64,000 bases of DNA from Actinomycetes bacterium (GCA_023404495.1 JAEYBE010000011.1:13093-77092); one strand, 5' to 3'; positions 24,886 to 33,087 are shown, counted from the first letter of the stretch. Numbers and translations: made by a program. Notes: generated by a model not told the origin, from the sequence alone.

Positions 24886-25703
24886 GCGTCCACGCGATCT
24901 CAGCGGTGCTCAAGCACTCAAGGGCGCGACTCGGAGATCGTCTCGTGATGCTCGTGCTGGCCGATCATGCCGACGCCAACGGGGGCAACTCATTCCCGTC
25001 ACTCCCCTTGATCGCGGCCGAGGCGTTGATGTCCACCAGGCAAGTCCGGCGGGCTCTCCAGAAGCTCGAAGGAACGGAGAAGTTCGAGGCGGAAATCGAG
25101 GCCGTCGGCACCACGGAATCCGGCGTGACAATTTGGCAAATCCTGCTTCCCGGAGTGACAGGAAGTCACGAATCTGTGACAAATCCGACATCCGCTCCTT
25201 TAAAGGAACCATCAACTAACCATCAAGGCGAACAACCTCTTTTCAGTGAAGAAGAGAACCCAAGCGCTGAGGGTGAGACTGAATTAAGTTCCGCGGCTCG
25301 CCGGATCTTCGAGCATTGGGATTCGGTGATGCCGAGCTCCGGCACACGGCGGTACACCGAGTCGCGCGCCAAGAAGATCATCGCCCGGCTCAAGGAGGGC
25401 TACACCGAGGACGACTGCCGCCGCGCGATCGACGGCTGCGCCTCATCGGATTTCCACATGGGCCGCGACCCCGGCAACGGCGGACAGGTCCATAACGGCA
25501 TCGATCTGATCTTCCGCAACGGCGAGAAGCTTGAGGGCTTCCGTGATCGCGTGCCGGCGCGCAAGGTGATCGGCCTCGAAGAGCTCGCCGCGCTCCGTGA
25601 GAGCTACCACGAGGTCGAAGTCGAAGACCTGCGGAGCGAGGACAAGTACCCGTTCGACGCCGAGTCGGACCGCCGGATCGCCGAGGCAGGGCTGGAGGCG
25701 TGA
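24882..25703 (+). CDS. phage replication initiation-type protein
   Basis: A 273-residue protein from ATG 24882, overlapping the HNH stop. The N-terminus has a winged helix-turn-helix of the replication-protein kind (VLADHADANGGNSFPSLPLI, then STRQVRRALQKLEG). A linker rich in Ser/Glu/Thr leads to a C-terminal helical domain (RRYTESRAKKIIARLKEGYT, then CRRAIDGCASSDFH) seen in phage helicase-loading proteins. It lies directly before the DnaB-type gene, fitting a role in recruiting helicase to the phage origin. Confidence 0.75.
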   Translation: MSVHAISAVLKHSRARLGDRLVMLVLADHADANGGNSFPSLPLIAAEALMSTRQVRRALQKLEGTEKFEAEIEAVGTTESGVTIWQILLPGVTGSHESVTNPTSAPLKEPSTNHQGEQPLFSEEENPSAEGETELSSAARRIFEHWDSVMPSSGTRRYTESRAKKIIARLKEGYTEDDCRRAIDGCASSDFHMGRDPGNGGQVHNGIDLIFRNGEKLEGFRDRVPARKVIGLEELAALRESYHEVEVEDLRSEDKYPFDAESDRRIAEAGLEA

Positions 25704-27037
25704 ATGACCGCGAGTCTGGCAGCGGCGCTCCACCGCACGACGAGGAATCCGAGGCGTCGGTTCTCGGCGCGGTCATGCTCGCCGACAACTGGATGGATGT
25801 TCTGATGCGGCTGGGCCTTCGCGCGGACGACTTCTACCGCCCACGCAACCGCCGGATCTTCCAGGCAATGCTCTGGTTGAGGGACAACGGCCAACCGATT
25901 GACACGCTGACCGTGGCTGCGCGCCTGGCTACGGACGGTGATCTTGAAAAGGCCGGCGGCAAGGACTACATCGAGACGCTGGTCACGCGGATCCCGGCGA
26001 TCGGAAACACCAAGCAGTACGCGCAGATCGTGCTCGAAAACGCCTTGCTGCGGAACCTCGCGCACGCTGGTCACGAGATTCAGTCGCTCGTCGCAAATCG
26101 AGGCGCCGACCCTCTCGAAATCTTGGCCAAAGCGCAGTCGCTTGTCTCTGCGGTGGGACGCGACACGGCGAGCTCGCAGGTGACCTATCAGCCAGACGAA
26201 CTCGGGCTGATGATGATCGAATCGTTCGAGAAGCCCGCTGAGGTTTTCAAGACCCCGTGGCCCAAGTTCAACAAGATCATCGCGGGAGGCTTCCGCAGGG
26301 GCTCGCTGACGGTGCTCTCCGGCTACTCGTCGCACGGCAAGTCGGTGATCGTGGATCAGATCATCGAGCGGGCGGTCCAGGACGGCTACAAGGCGCACCT
26401 ATGGATCAACGAAATGACGCCAACGGATCGGGTCGCTCGAATCTGCGCCCGTCGCGGCGAGATCCCGCTCGATCACATCGTCCAGGGCAAGCTCACGATC
26501 GAGGATCACAAGACCTTGCAGCGGGTGCTCGGTGAGCTTCCGTTCGGCATCACCGACTGCGCCGGTTGGACCGCCGAAGAGATCGCTCGCGACATCCGGG
26601 CCAAGCGCCCTGACATTGCCGGCGTAGACATCTTCCAGAAGATCGCCGGCGGGCAGCAGGTCTACGAGCTTGACGAGAAGTCCCGAGTTCTGAACGACGT
26701 GCCCAAGGAGTCGCAGGCCAACTGCCACGTCCTGCTCACCGCGCACGTCACCAAGCCTTCGCAGCGGGACGGTAAGCCCGCCAAGCCGAACGGCTCAAAC
26801 CTTCGTGGCACCGGCTCGCTGGAGAACGACGCCGATTACGTCGTCTTCGTCCATCGAGACGTGAACGACAACGGTCGCCGCGGGAATGACGGCTGGCTGT
26901 ACGCGACCAAGACCCGCTCCGGTGGACAACCGGGCGAGATCAAGGTCACATTCGACGGCCCGCATCAGAAGTTCACGGAATTCAAGGCCAAGAAGGGCGC
27001 AAACGCAATCGATGACACACAGGAGTTCCCGTTCTGA
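25700..27037 (+). CDS. DnaB-type replicative DNA helicase
   Basis: A 445-residue helicase. The N-terminal DnaB domain (EASVLGAVMLADNWMDVLM and FYRPRNRRIFQAM) is followed by a RecA-like motor with Walker A GYSSHGKS (residues 208-215) and a Walker B region at DIAGVDIFQKI. The segment LLTAHVTKPSQRDGKP, then NLRGTGSLENDADYVVFVHR, is typical of DnaB motifs H3 and H4. The start is GTG 25700, overlapping the previous stop. It drives fork movement of the phage replisome; no primase or polymerase is visible in this window. Confidence 0.92.
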   Translation: MNDRESGSGAPPHDEESEASVLGAVMLADNWMDVLMRLGLRADDFYRPRNRRIFQAMLWLRDNGQPIDTLTVAARLATDGDLEKAGGKDYIETLVTRIPAIGNTKQYAQIVLENALLRNLAHAGHEIQSLVANRGADPLEILAKAQSLVSAVGRDTASSQVTYQPDELGLMMIESFEKPAEVFKTPWPKFNKIIAGGFRRGSLTVLSGYSSHGKSVIVDQIIERAVQDGYKAHLWINEMTPTDRVARICARRGEIPLDHIVQGKLTIEDHKTLQRVLGELPFGITDCAGWTAEEIARDIRAKRPDIAGVDIFQKIAGGQQVYELDEKSRVLNDVPKESQANCHVLLTAHVTKPSQRDGKPAKPNGSNLRGTGSLENDADYVVFVHRDVNDNGRRGNDGWLYATKTRSGGQPGEIKVTFDGPHQKFTEFKAKKGANAIDDTQEFPF

Positions 27038-27282
27038 TGGAGATCGAGATCCAGATCGAGGTTGTGTCGGACGCAGAGTTCGCGCTCGACCTCGTGGGTG
27101 AAGGAGTCGAGGGGGTGCGCTGGCCGTTCGAGCTATTTGCGCGTCCCTACGACTGGCAGACAGACGGCTTGACGGAGCCGCAAACCAACCAAGGAGTAGA
27201 CCATGAAGTGGATCGGATTGATCCTGCTTTTGCTGGCCGTTACCACGACTACGGCGTGGAGCGCAAGCTCGCTGCCGCCTAA
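27037..27282 (+). CDS. small hypothetical phage protein (81 aa)
   Basis: It starts at the ATG that overlaps the helicase stop. The first 50 residues (MEIEIQIEVVSDAEFALDLV) have normal phage codon use; the last 27 codons overlap the next gene, which has a strong start of its own. No family is recognised. Confidence 0.5.
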   Translation: MEIEIQIEVVSDAEFALDLVGEGVEGVRWPFELFARPYDWQTDGLTEPQTNQGVDHEVDRIDPAFAGRYHDYGVERKLAAA

Positions 27283-27727
27283 GTGCGAGACGGTGCCGGC
27301 CAAGACCTACAACGCGCAGGTGCACGTCCTGAAAGCGATCTCGGGCAAGCGTCCGAACTTCGCTGATCGGAGCGTCTGCGCGTCGAAGTTCTACGAGCTT
27401 CGCGACAAGATCAAGACGGCTCGCAAGCGGTGTTTAGAGAAGGCGCACCAGTCGTGGGCGAGCTACTACGACCCCGAGGGCACGGCGGGCAAATACCGCT
27501 ACGACCATCCAGGCGTAATCGGCACGGCTCACAAGACCTTGCCGCTCGGAAGTAAGCGATTCTTCCACCTAGGACGCCGGACTCAGCGAGCGCGGATCAT
27601 CGACCGTGGCCCGTACGTCTCCGGCCGCGAGTGGGACTTCACGGTTGGACTCAAGAACCGGCTCGGTGCGGGAGACCTCGCGTACGTCTGGAGCAGTCTC
27701 CGCAACTGTTGGGCGGTGGCACGATGA
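27203..27727 (+). CDS. secreted RlpA-like double-psi beta-barrel protein
   Basis: A 174-residue protein with a signal peptide (MKWIGLILLLLAVTTTTAWS) and a C-terminal RlpA-like domain: WASYYDPEGTAG, HKTLPLGSKRFFHLGRR, then RIIDRGPYVSGREWDFT. The conserved His and Asp of RlpA lytic transglycosylases are present, so it may cleave or bind peptidoglycan. The middle is a cysteine-containing helical stretch. It sits in the early replication operon, away from the lysis genes. The start context is AAGGAGTAGACCATG. Confidence 0.82.
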   Translation: MKWIGLILLLLAVTTTTAWSASSLPPKCETVPAKTYNAQVHVLKAISGKRPNFADRSVCASKFYELRDKIKTARKRCLEKAHQSWASYYDPEGTAGKYRYDHPGVIGTAHKTLPLGSKRFFHLGRRTQRARIIDRGPYVSGREWDFTVGLKNRLGAGDLAYVWSSLRNCWAVAR

Positions 27728-27915
27728 TTGCCTGGGGGATTGCTGCCTTGGCCTGCGGCGTTGGTGCGCTGACTTCATGGGGAATCGCAGTCTGGCGCAT
27801 CGACCGGCTCGGCGAGACCTTCCGATCGGACGACGTGCTGGAGCAAGCGTTGCTCATGTTCTTGATCTTCTCGCTTTTCGCCGTGGTGTTCGCAGTCGTC
27901 TGGGCGGTGTCCTGA
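27724..27915 (+). CDS. small two-helix membrane protein (63 aa)
   Basis: ATG 27724 overlaps the previous stop. Two hydrophobic segments (AWGIAALACGVGALTSWGIA and ALLMFLIFSLFAVVFAVVWA) flank a short charged loop. It may anchor the RlpA-like protein, act as a holin, or exclude other phages; the sequence does not decide. Confidence 0.6.
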   Translation: MIAWGIAALACGVGALTSWGIAVWRIDRLGETFRSDDVLEQALLMFLIFSLFAVVFAVVWAVS

Positions 27916-28049
27916 TGAGCGTTCTCATGTGGATCAACCTGATCGCAGGCCTGGGGTTCTCAACCGCGGCTCTCGTGACAGATAGGGGATCCGACGCAGC
28001 CGTTGGTGCAATCAACCTCGCAGCGTTCGTACTGGCGGTGTCTACATGA
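27915..28049 (+). CDS. very small membrane protein (44 aa)
   Basis: ATG 27915 overlaps the previous TGA, and the TGA overlaps the next ATG. The product (MSVLMWINLIAGLGFSTAAL, then GAINLAAFVLAVST) is almost all hydrophobic, with two short helices. The overlapping starts on both sides are the main evidence that it is a gene. Confidence 0.5.
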   Translation: MSVLMWINLIAGLGFSTAALVTDRGSDAAVGAINLAAFVLAVST

Positions 28050-28495
28050 TCTACCGCCAGTTCGTGGAGTACGTCAAGAAAGAGTCCGCCGCCACCGTCG
28101 AGCACTTGGTCTTCGACTTGGGCAAGCACCTGATCCTCCTAAACGGCGAGGGCGACAAGGGGATGGTCGTGCAGGTCGAGAACGTCGCGATCTCGAACCC
28201 GATGATCCGCAAGACGACGTGGCAACTCAAGATCCTGCCGCTGATCTTGAAGTGTCAGGCCCAGCGGATTGCGCTCGTGGTCGTCGGTCCGATGCAGCTG
28301 GGGGAAGAGTCCGAAGTCGAAGCCGAGTCGGGTCAGTTGGCCGTGCTCGCGACGATCGCTGACGCTGAACGCACAGAGCGCTGGCTCGGAGTCGTGCAGC
28401 AGGACGACGAAATGAACCTCTCGGTCGAGTGGCAGGAGCCGGTGCTTGACGCTTCGATCCCGGACTTCTGGATTCTGGAAGAGGCGTTGCGATGA
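28046..28495 (+). CDS. hypothetical phage protein (149 aa)
   Basis: A soluble, likely alpha/beta protein with no family I recognise. It starts at ATG 28046 overlapping the previous stop and its own stop overlaps the next gene. The middle has a strand-rich part (VQVENVAISNPMIRKTTWQL, then AQRIALVVVGPMQLGEES). Confidence 0.65.
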   Translation: MIYRQFVEYVKKESAATVEHLVFDLGKHLILLNGEGDKGMVVQVENVAISNPMIRKTTWQLKILPLILKCQAQRIALVVVGPMQLGEESEVEAESGQLAVLATIADAERTERWLGVVQQDDEMNLSVEWQEPVLDASIPDFWILEEALR

Positions 28496-28812
28496 GCGGG
28501 GCCAAGAAGTTCGACGGCGGGAAGCTGCGTTTCGACTTGCTCCCGGTGAGGCCGCTGGAGAAGCTGGTCGAGGTCTACACGATCGGCGCAGCGAAGTACG
28601 ACGCGCACAATTGGCGCAAGGGTCTGGAGTTCTCGCGGGTCTTCGCTGCGATCTGTCGCCACCTGTTTGCGTGGTGGCGCGGTGAGACGCATGACCCCGA
28701 CGATGGTCAGCATCACTTGGCTTCGGTCGCATGGGGGGCGCTCACACTCATGGAGCTTGAGCAGACCCACCCGGAGCTTGACGATCGAGCAGAGCCGGAG
28801 GTCGAGAAGTGA
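28492..28812 (+). CDS. dATP/dGTP diphosphohydrolase-type protein (DUF5664)
   Basis: A 106-residue helical protein. The pattern KKFDGGKLRFDLLPVRPLEK, then IGAAKYDAHNWRKGLEFSRV and AICRHLFAWWRGETHDPDDG, then HHLASVAWGALTLMELE, matches the phage family annotated as dATP/dGTP diphosphohydrolase (N-terminal domain). The D/E/H residues are in metal-binding positions typical of MazG-like helical hydrolases. It may adjust nucleotide pools for phage DNA. No purZ-like or base-modifying gene is seen nearby. Confidence 0.78.
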   Translation: MSGAKKFDGGKLRFDLLPVRPLEKLVEVYTIGAAKYDAHNWRKGLEFSRVFAAICRHLFAWWRGETHDPDDGQHHLASVAWGALTLMELEQTHPELDDRAEPEVEK

Positions 28813-29285
28813 AGCGCGCCGGCTCCTATCGCCCCATGACGCCGGCTCAGATGCAGGAGTTCCACGCGAACCTCCAAGACAAGTACGGCTACTGCTACTT
28901 CGCCGACCCCGAGCACCGGATCGAACACCGCTGCACCGGACGTAGCTGGGGGATGCATCTGTATCCGCAGTCGCAGTTGAAGCGGGACTTTCGAGAGGGC
29001 GCATGGAAGATGCCCGACGGCCAGTTCTGGCGCCCTCTGACTCGCCAGACGCCCAACCGCAAAGGCATGGTGACGCTGACTCTCGGCGAGATATGCAGCG
29101 ACACGCGGTTCGGTGTTCCCGGCTGCGACGGCATCCACGCGCCGTTTGACAACAACATCGACCTGCGCAGGGAAGCGTTTCCGATCCTGCCTCCTGACTT
29201 CATGCGCGTGGTTCGTGCATACCAGCTGGAGGCAGCGGTCGAGCTCTACTACGGCCTCAAGCCGTACAGCTTGGAGGCCCGATGA
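28809..29285 (+). CDS. hypothetical phage protein (158 aa)
   Basis: Start GTG 28809, overlapping the previous stop. The protein has several cysteines (YGYCYFADPEHRIEHRCTG, then EICSDTRFGVPGCDG) that could bind metal. There is no recognised family. Confidence 0.62.
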   Translation: MKRAGSYRPMTPAQMQEFHANLQDKYGYCYFADPEHRIEHRCTGRSWGMHLYPQSQLKRDFREGAWKMPDGQFWRPLTRQTPNRKGMVTLTLGEICSDTRFGVPGCDGIHAPFDNNIDLRREAFPILPPDFMRVVRAYQLEAAVELYYGLKPYSLEAR

Positions 29286-29647
29286 GCACGGGCATGAAAC
29301 CGACCAGGCACGCGATCAAGCGCTACATCGAGCGCGTGAAGCCCGCGATGGATGCCGTTCAAGCCCGCGAGGATCTGGACCGGATGATTCCGATGGGCCG
29401 GTTCATCGAGAAACCCGACTGGCTCAACGAGGCATCGGATGACCCGCGTCCAGACCATCGGTTCTACGAACTGGTCGAAGGCATCGTCCTGGCGGTGGCG
29501 CCGGATGACTCGATCGTGACCGTACTCACGCAGGGCGGTCTCTCTCCGCAGCGCCGAAAGGCCCGTAACAAGGCCCGGAGCATGAAGCGACACGCCAAGC
29601 GAATCAAGGGCAGCAACAATCGCGATCCCAGGAGCTACCAACCGTGA
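29282..29647 (+). CDS. hypothetical phage protein (121 aa), basic C-terminus
   Basis: ATG 29282 is preceded by GGAGG. The N-terminal part (TRHAIKRYIERVKPAMDAVQ) recalls small phage proteins with an AIKRYxERV start, and the C-terminal 30 residues are strongly basic (RRKARNKARSMKRHAKRIKG), suggesting nucleic-acid binding. Function unknown. Confidence 0.62.
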   Translation: MSTGMKPTRHAIKRYIERVKPAMDAVQAREDLDRMIPMGRFIEKPDWLNEASDDPRPDHRFYELVEGIVLAVAPDDSIVTVLTQGGLSPQRRKARNKARSMKRHAKRIKGSNNRDPRSYQP

Positions 29648-30141
29648 GCAAGCACTTTCAGAAAGTCCACTCAGACGAGACCGTGGCGATGGTCGTCCAG
29701 TTTGCCAGGACGAATCCTGATCTCTCCAAGGCGGCGATCGGACGAATGCTCCGCGAGGGCCGGTTTCCTGGAATCGAAGGGCCGTACTACGTGATCGATC
29801 GAACCGTGCGCGACTGGTGCAAAGACGCAGATGAACGCGACGATCCGGGGAGCACTCAGTACGACCAAATGCAACGGCTCGCGCGGGACACGTTCGAGCT
29901 TTGCGAGTCGGAGCTTGCGCAGATCAAGCAGGAGGCGAAGCCGCTCAAGAAGGGCGAGGACCGCAAGCGAGTGCCAGCTGACCCCGCGAGGCTCAAGCAC
30001 CTGCTCGCAACCGCTCAGTCTGCATGGGCGATCATTGCGCCGGCTATCCCAGACCCCGAAGAGGGCGAGGAAGGCCCGGAGAAGCCGCCTGAGCCGCCCA
30101 CAGACCCCGAAGCAGTCAAGGTGCTGGACGCCTTCAAGTAA
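29644..30141 (+). CDS. phage HTH protein, possibly small terminase-like
   Basis: A 165-residue protein starting at GTG 29644. The N-terminal segment (NPDLSKAAIGRMLREGRFPG, then DRTVRDWCKDADERDD) looks like a helix-turn-helix, followed by a long helix (DTFELCESELAQIKQEAKPL) and an acidic proline-rich tail. HTH plus coiled coil is the layout of small terminase subunits, but it lies 5 kb from the large terminase, so a replication or regulatory role is also possible. Last gene of the rightward early operon. Confidence 0.5.
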   Translation: MSKHFQKVHSDETVAMVVQFARTNPDLSKAAIGRMLREGRFPGIEGPYYVIDRTVRDWCKDADERDDPGSTQYDQMQRLARDTFELCESELAQIKQEAKPLKKGEDRKRVPADPARLKHLLATAQSAWAIIAPAIPDPEEGEEGPEKPPEPPTDPEAVKVLDAFK

Positions 30142-30170
30142 GAGCTCGTGCGTACGGTGTTGCGCCACGA

Positions 30171-30200
30171 AAAAGCCCCGAGCAGATGCCCAGGGCTTTT
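30171..30200. terminator. bidirectional terminator between convergent operons
   Basis: AAAAGCCC (30171-30178) pairs perfectly with GGGCTTTT (30193-30200). A-rich and T-rich flanks give a U tract in both directions. It lies between the rightward gene ending at 30141 and the leftward gene ending at 30227. Confidence 0.85.
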
Positions 30201-30226
30201 GATCGTGCGCCGTCGGTGCATCCATA

Positions 30227-30553
30227 CTAGGGCCGCAAGCCGAACTTCTCCAGCACCCGCGAGACCGTTCGAGGATCGCACTCAGCTAGCTCCGCGATTG
30301 ACGTATTCGAGCGCTCTGGATCCTCGCGGTAGGCGTTCAGGATGATCCGATGCCGCGGGTTCTTCAGCCGCTCGGCCGTGTGCCACGCCATGACCTCCGC
30401 TGAGTCGTAGAACCGCACCGTGCCGTGCTGCATGACCGGCGCCGGAAAGTCAGGCCGTCTCTGCCATTTGGACACGGTGTCACGGCTGTAGGGCTTGTGG
30501 TTGGGCCGCTTGAGGTTCGTTCGTATGTCGCCGGGTGACCAAAGCTCAGGCAT
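30227..30553 (-). CDS. DNA-binding protein with two helix-turn-helix segments
   Basis: A 108-residue protein from the ATG at 30553 (MPELWSPGDIRTNL). The N-terminal part resembles excisionase/AlpA winged helices (LWSPGDIRTN, SRDTVSKWQRRPDFPAPVMQ, then VRFYDSAEVMAWHT). The C-terminal part is a second HTH (NTSIAELAECDPRTVSRVLE). It could be an excisionase or a small repressor. Its start overlaps the stop of the gene before it on the minus strand. Confidence 0.68.
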   Translation of the reverse strand: MPELWSPGDIRTNLKRPNHKPYSRDTVSKWQRRPDFPAPVMQHGTVRFYDSAEVMAWHTAERLKNPRHRIILNAYREDPERSNTSIAELAECDPRTVSRVLEKFGLRP

Positions 30554-30920
30554 ATTTCGCCTCCAACTCGCGCGCCAGGTCAACAGCGCCGCCGAGCGTG
30601 TCCGCGTACATGAACCCACGCCCGTCGGCGTACACCTGCCACCTGAGCGCGGAAGGGTTCGGGTTGTCGTTGACCGTGATTGAGGAACCGAACCGCTCCA
30701 GCGGGAAGGTGACAACCTCCATCGACTCTCCGGCGACCGCGTACAGCTCTCCGTCGTCACCCCCATCGTGGCCGTAGAAGGTGTAGTGCGTCAACTCACC
30801 GAATCGGCGCGGCTCAGCAAAAGACACTTCGATTCGTTCAACGTGGAAGTAGAAAAGAGAAAACCCGTCCTCCACTTCGAGCGTGTCGCCGGGATTGACG
30901 TATTCAGCCTTGCGAATCAT
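30546..30920 (-). CDS. hypothetical phage protein (124 aa)
   Basis: Likely beta-rich and acidic (GDTLEVEDGFSLFYFHVERI, then ELYAVAGESMEVVTFPLERF). No family recognised. It overlaps both its minus-strand neighbours, so it belongs to the same operon as 30917-31345 and 30227-30553. Confidence 0.58.
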   Translation of the reverse strand: MIRKAEYVNPGDTLEVEDGFSLFYFHVERIEVSFAEPRRFGELTHYTFYGHDGGDDGELYAVAGESMEVVTFPLERFGSSITVNDNPNPSALRWQVYADGRGFMYADTLGGAVDLARELEAKYA

Positions 30921-31345
30921 CGCTCCGTCACCCCCAACGCAGCAAGGATGGAGATTCGGAGCTTGCGAGCGGCAGGGTTTTTCATGGCGCTCAGAGCGTC
31001 CTCGGCGTCCTCTCGATAGTCGTAGTCGTTGTGTCCCTCTATGACGCCGCCCGTGTCCTCAATGTTCCAACCCGATTCATCCGATCCGGTGATTGAGAAC
31101 GCCGATACATCCCTCAGCGCATCTAGCACCGTGAGTAATTCGTCATGTGTTCCCGCCCAGAACGGGTAGAGCGCGGTCCCGTTGTCGTCACGCTTTGTTA
31201 GGTCGAACGTGATCGAGTCGTCAAGCCGCTCCCGAATCACTTCTTCCGGTGTCTCCCCGTAGGGGAAGGTCAGGGGATCGGGATTCGCGAGCAGTTCGCG
31301 GTTCGCCGCTTCTTCGGCGGGATCGTGAATGTCTAGAGGGTCCAT
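30917..31345 (-). CDS. hypothetical acidic phage protein (142 aa)
   Basis: A strongly acidic protein (NDYDYREDAEDALSAMKNPA). Acidic small early proteins can mimic DNA, as some anti-restriction proteins do, but this is only a possibility. The start context is AAGGAGTAGACCATG, the shared form described under findings. Confidence 0.58.
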   Translation of the reverse strand: MDPLDIHDPAEEAANRELLANPDPLTFPYGETPEEVIRERLDDSITFDLTKRDDNGTALYPFWAGTHDELLTVLDALRDVSAFSITGSDESGWNIEDTGGVIEGHNDYDYREDAEDALSAMKNPAARKLRISILAALGVTER

Positions 31346-31421
31346 GGTCTACTCCTTGTGTTGGGCCTGTCTCATCAGACGCGGTAGGCCAATTCCGCGT
31401 GACCGCCGAAGCGGTTTCGAC

Positions 31422-31934
31422 TCAGAAAACGATTTCGTCTGTATCCAGCACGGGGATAGGTGGCAACGGCTCAGGCTTGACTTCGACCGCGCTAATGAGT
31501 TCGTGCGTACGGGATTTCTTGAATCCCGAGACCTGCGCCACTTCGCGGATCGACTTGCCCGCGTCACGGTGCGCCGATGCCATGGCTAGCGCTAGGTCAC
31601 GCTCAGCGGCCCGTATGCGGTCTTGGGCGCGTCGGATCGGCCCGAACACCGGGCAGGCGTAGATCGCGTCTCTCTGAGGCTTGACGCGCTTCACCCCAGG
31701 GCGACTAGGCGTGTATTCGTTCTGACGTACCGCCAGTTCGATAAGGAGTTCATCGTGCCCAGCTGAGGCGACGGCGTACACCGAACGGCATCGCGGGCAT
31801 TCAATCTGCGCTACGTCTGCGAGGTCTGAGCCGTAGCCGACTGGCACGTCTGATGGCGCCGTGCAGAACGATCCGCACGTCCGGCAATTGAAGCGTGGCC
31901 GATCACGATCGACCGTTAGTATGGGTTCCGTCAT
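31422..31934 (-). CDS. zinc-ribbon plus helix-turn-helix protein, candidate regulator
   Basis: A 170-residue protein. Near the N-terminus CRTCGSFC and later CPRCRSVY form a four-cysteine zinc ribbon. Near the C-terminus a helix-turn-helix reads GKSIREVAQVSGFKKSRTHE. This makes it a likely transcription factor of the phage and a candidate repressor for the sites at 32402, 33073 and 58178. The start context is GGATCGGAGTAGACCAGATG. Confidence 0.65.
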   Translation of the reverse strand: MTEPILTVDRDRPRFNCRTCGSFCTAPSDVPVGYGSDLADVAQIECPRCRSVYAVASAGHDELLIELAVRQNEYTPSRPGVKRVKPQRDAIYACPVFGPIRRAQDRIRAAERDLALAMASAHRDAGKSIREVAQVSGFKKSRTHELISAVEVKPEPLPPIPVLDTDEIVF

Positions 31935-31960
31935 CTGGTCTACTCCGATCCGTTGGCATT

Positions 31961-31991
31961 GGCCGGGAGGTGCCGTTTACACCTCCCGGCC
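31961..31991. terminator. strong hairpin between two minus-strand phage genes
   Basis: GGCCGGGAGGTG (31961-31972) pairs perfectly with CACCTCCCGGCC (31980-31991) around CCGTTTA. On the plus strand it is followed by GTCTTTCTT, like a terminator; on the minus strand it lies between the stop of 32074-32349 and the start at 31934 without a U tract, where it could attenuate expression or hide a ribosome-binding site. Confidence 0.6.
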
Positions 31992-32073
31992 GTCTTTCTT
32001 GTGTGGCCGTTTGGCCAAGCGCACGGCCAGTATCGAAACTGGCGACCTTGCGGCCTCCGACGTGCGCGGGTGA

Positions 32074-32349
32074 CTAGATGCCTGCTTCGCTCAGGCCTTC
32101 GCTGATGCGCTCCAAGACGGCGGCTTCGCTGATGTCAACCCAACGCCCGAGGGTGTCCATGCGCTCGACGGCGACTTCGTTGTCAACCGCGGCGCCGTCT
32201 TCAACGGTCATGCGCGACACCCAGAGACGGAGGTCTCCGGCCTCGTGATAGCCGCGAGCTGCGCCAGTGTCGATCTTCAAGTCGTCGGCCTGGCCCTGCG
32301 CCAGTGTCGGGAGAGCTTGAAGCGCCAGGATGATTGCGGGGTCAGTCAT
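32074..32349 (-). CDS. hypothetical phage protein (91 aa), first gene of leftward operon
   Basis: An acidic 91-residue protein (MTDPAIILALQALPTLAQGQ). No family recognised. Its ATG follows GGATCGGAGAAACC, close to the shared start context. It is the first gene leftward of the 800-bp control region. Confidence 0.6.
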   Translation of the reverse strand: MTDPAIILALQALPTLAQGQADDLKIDTGAARGYHEAGDLRLWVSRMTVEDGAAVDNEVAVERMDTLGRWVDISEAAVLERISEGLSEAGI

Positions 32350-32401
32350 GGTTTCTCCGATCCTTAGTGAGTCACAATCAAGCGCCGTTTACGCTTAGGT
32401 G

Positions 32402-32414
32402 ATTGTGCTGCAAT
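32402..32414. promoter_or_regulatory. TGT-N3-ACA-type site, copy 1 (leftward operon)
   Basis: ATTGTGCTGCAAT differs from copies 2 and 3 (ATTGTGCTACATT) at two positions. It lies about 53 bp upstream of the leftward operon start at 32349. Confidence 0.5.
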
Positions 32415-33072
32415 GTTCGACAGAGTAGCAGATATTCCGACACCGTGCAGAAAAAGTTGCAGATCGTGTTCTGAACACCGTCCGCCAGCACGGACACGTA
32501 CGGCCATTCACACGGCGTTCTGTTGCACCGTCCATACAGCGCTCAAACCTCTAGAGCGCCTAGGTATCAGAGAGCATCGTCTGAGCGATCGTGCGGCCTG
32601 TAGACGAAAGGGCCAGCTGCGCGAGACCGTCAATACAGATCATCCCCAGATAGCGCTAAGGGACAGGGGAGAGCGTGGAGGTAGTGCCCGCGTCCAAAGA
32701 CTGACAGCCCAAGTGGCCAGATCAGATGTGGAACTTTTATGCATAACTAAGCGGTTTTCAGCCTGTTCGGACGCTGTTCTGACGGCGTGATTGTCCGCCA
32801 TTCTGACCCTGTTCTGGCGTGCCCAGCGGCGTGATCGTGGCCTCTCAGTAGCAAGATCAGCACCGTCCGCCTGGGTGGACAGATTGAACCCCTCTCATAG
32901 AGCGGTGAGAGGTCATCAGCGTGACGTTCCTATGTAAGAACGTCGCACTTGATCCGATCCGATCCGCCGGTTCGATTAGACCCCCCGGCACCCCCTCGCG
33001 CGTCGTGGGACCCCCGCGGATTTATGTGACTGCCACCCATAACCACCCCGGAACCGAAAAACAGAGGTCCCA

Positions 33073-33087
33073 ACATTGTGCTACATT
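33073..33087. promoter_or_regulatory. TGT-N3-ACA-type site, copy 2 (rightward operon)
   Basis: ACATTGTGCTACATT is identical over 15 bases to 58178-58192. The last six bases (TACATT) could be a -10 box. It lies 62 bp upstream of the start at 33149. Confidence 0.6.

Noticed and set aside
25163..25185. GTCACGAATCTGTGAC inverted repeat
   Set aside because: It lies within the replication protein's coding sequence at a Ser/Thr-rich linker and shows no link to a promoter.
32413..32790. 125-codon open frame in the phage control region
   Set aside because: Composition rich in Arg, Cys, Thr and His without domain pattern, no ribosome-binding site, and it spans repeats and operator-like sites; reads as chance.
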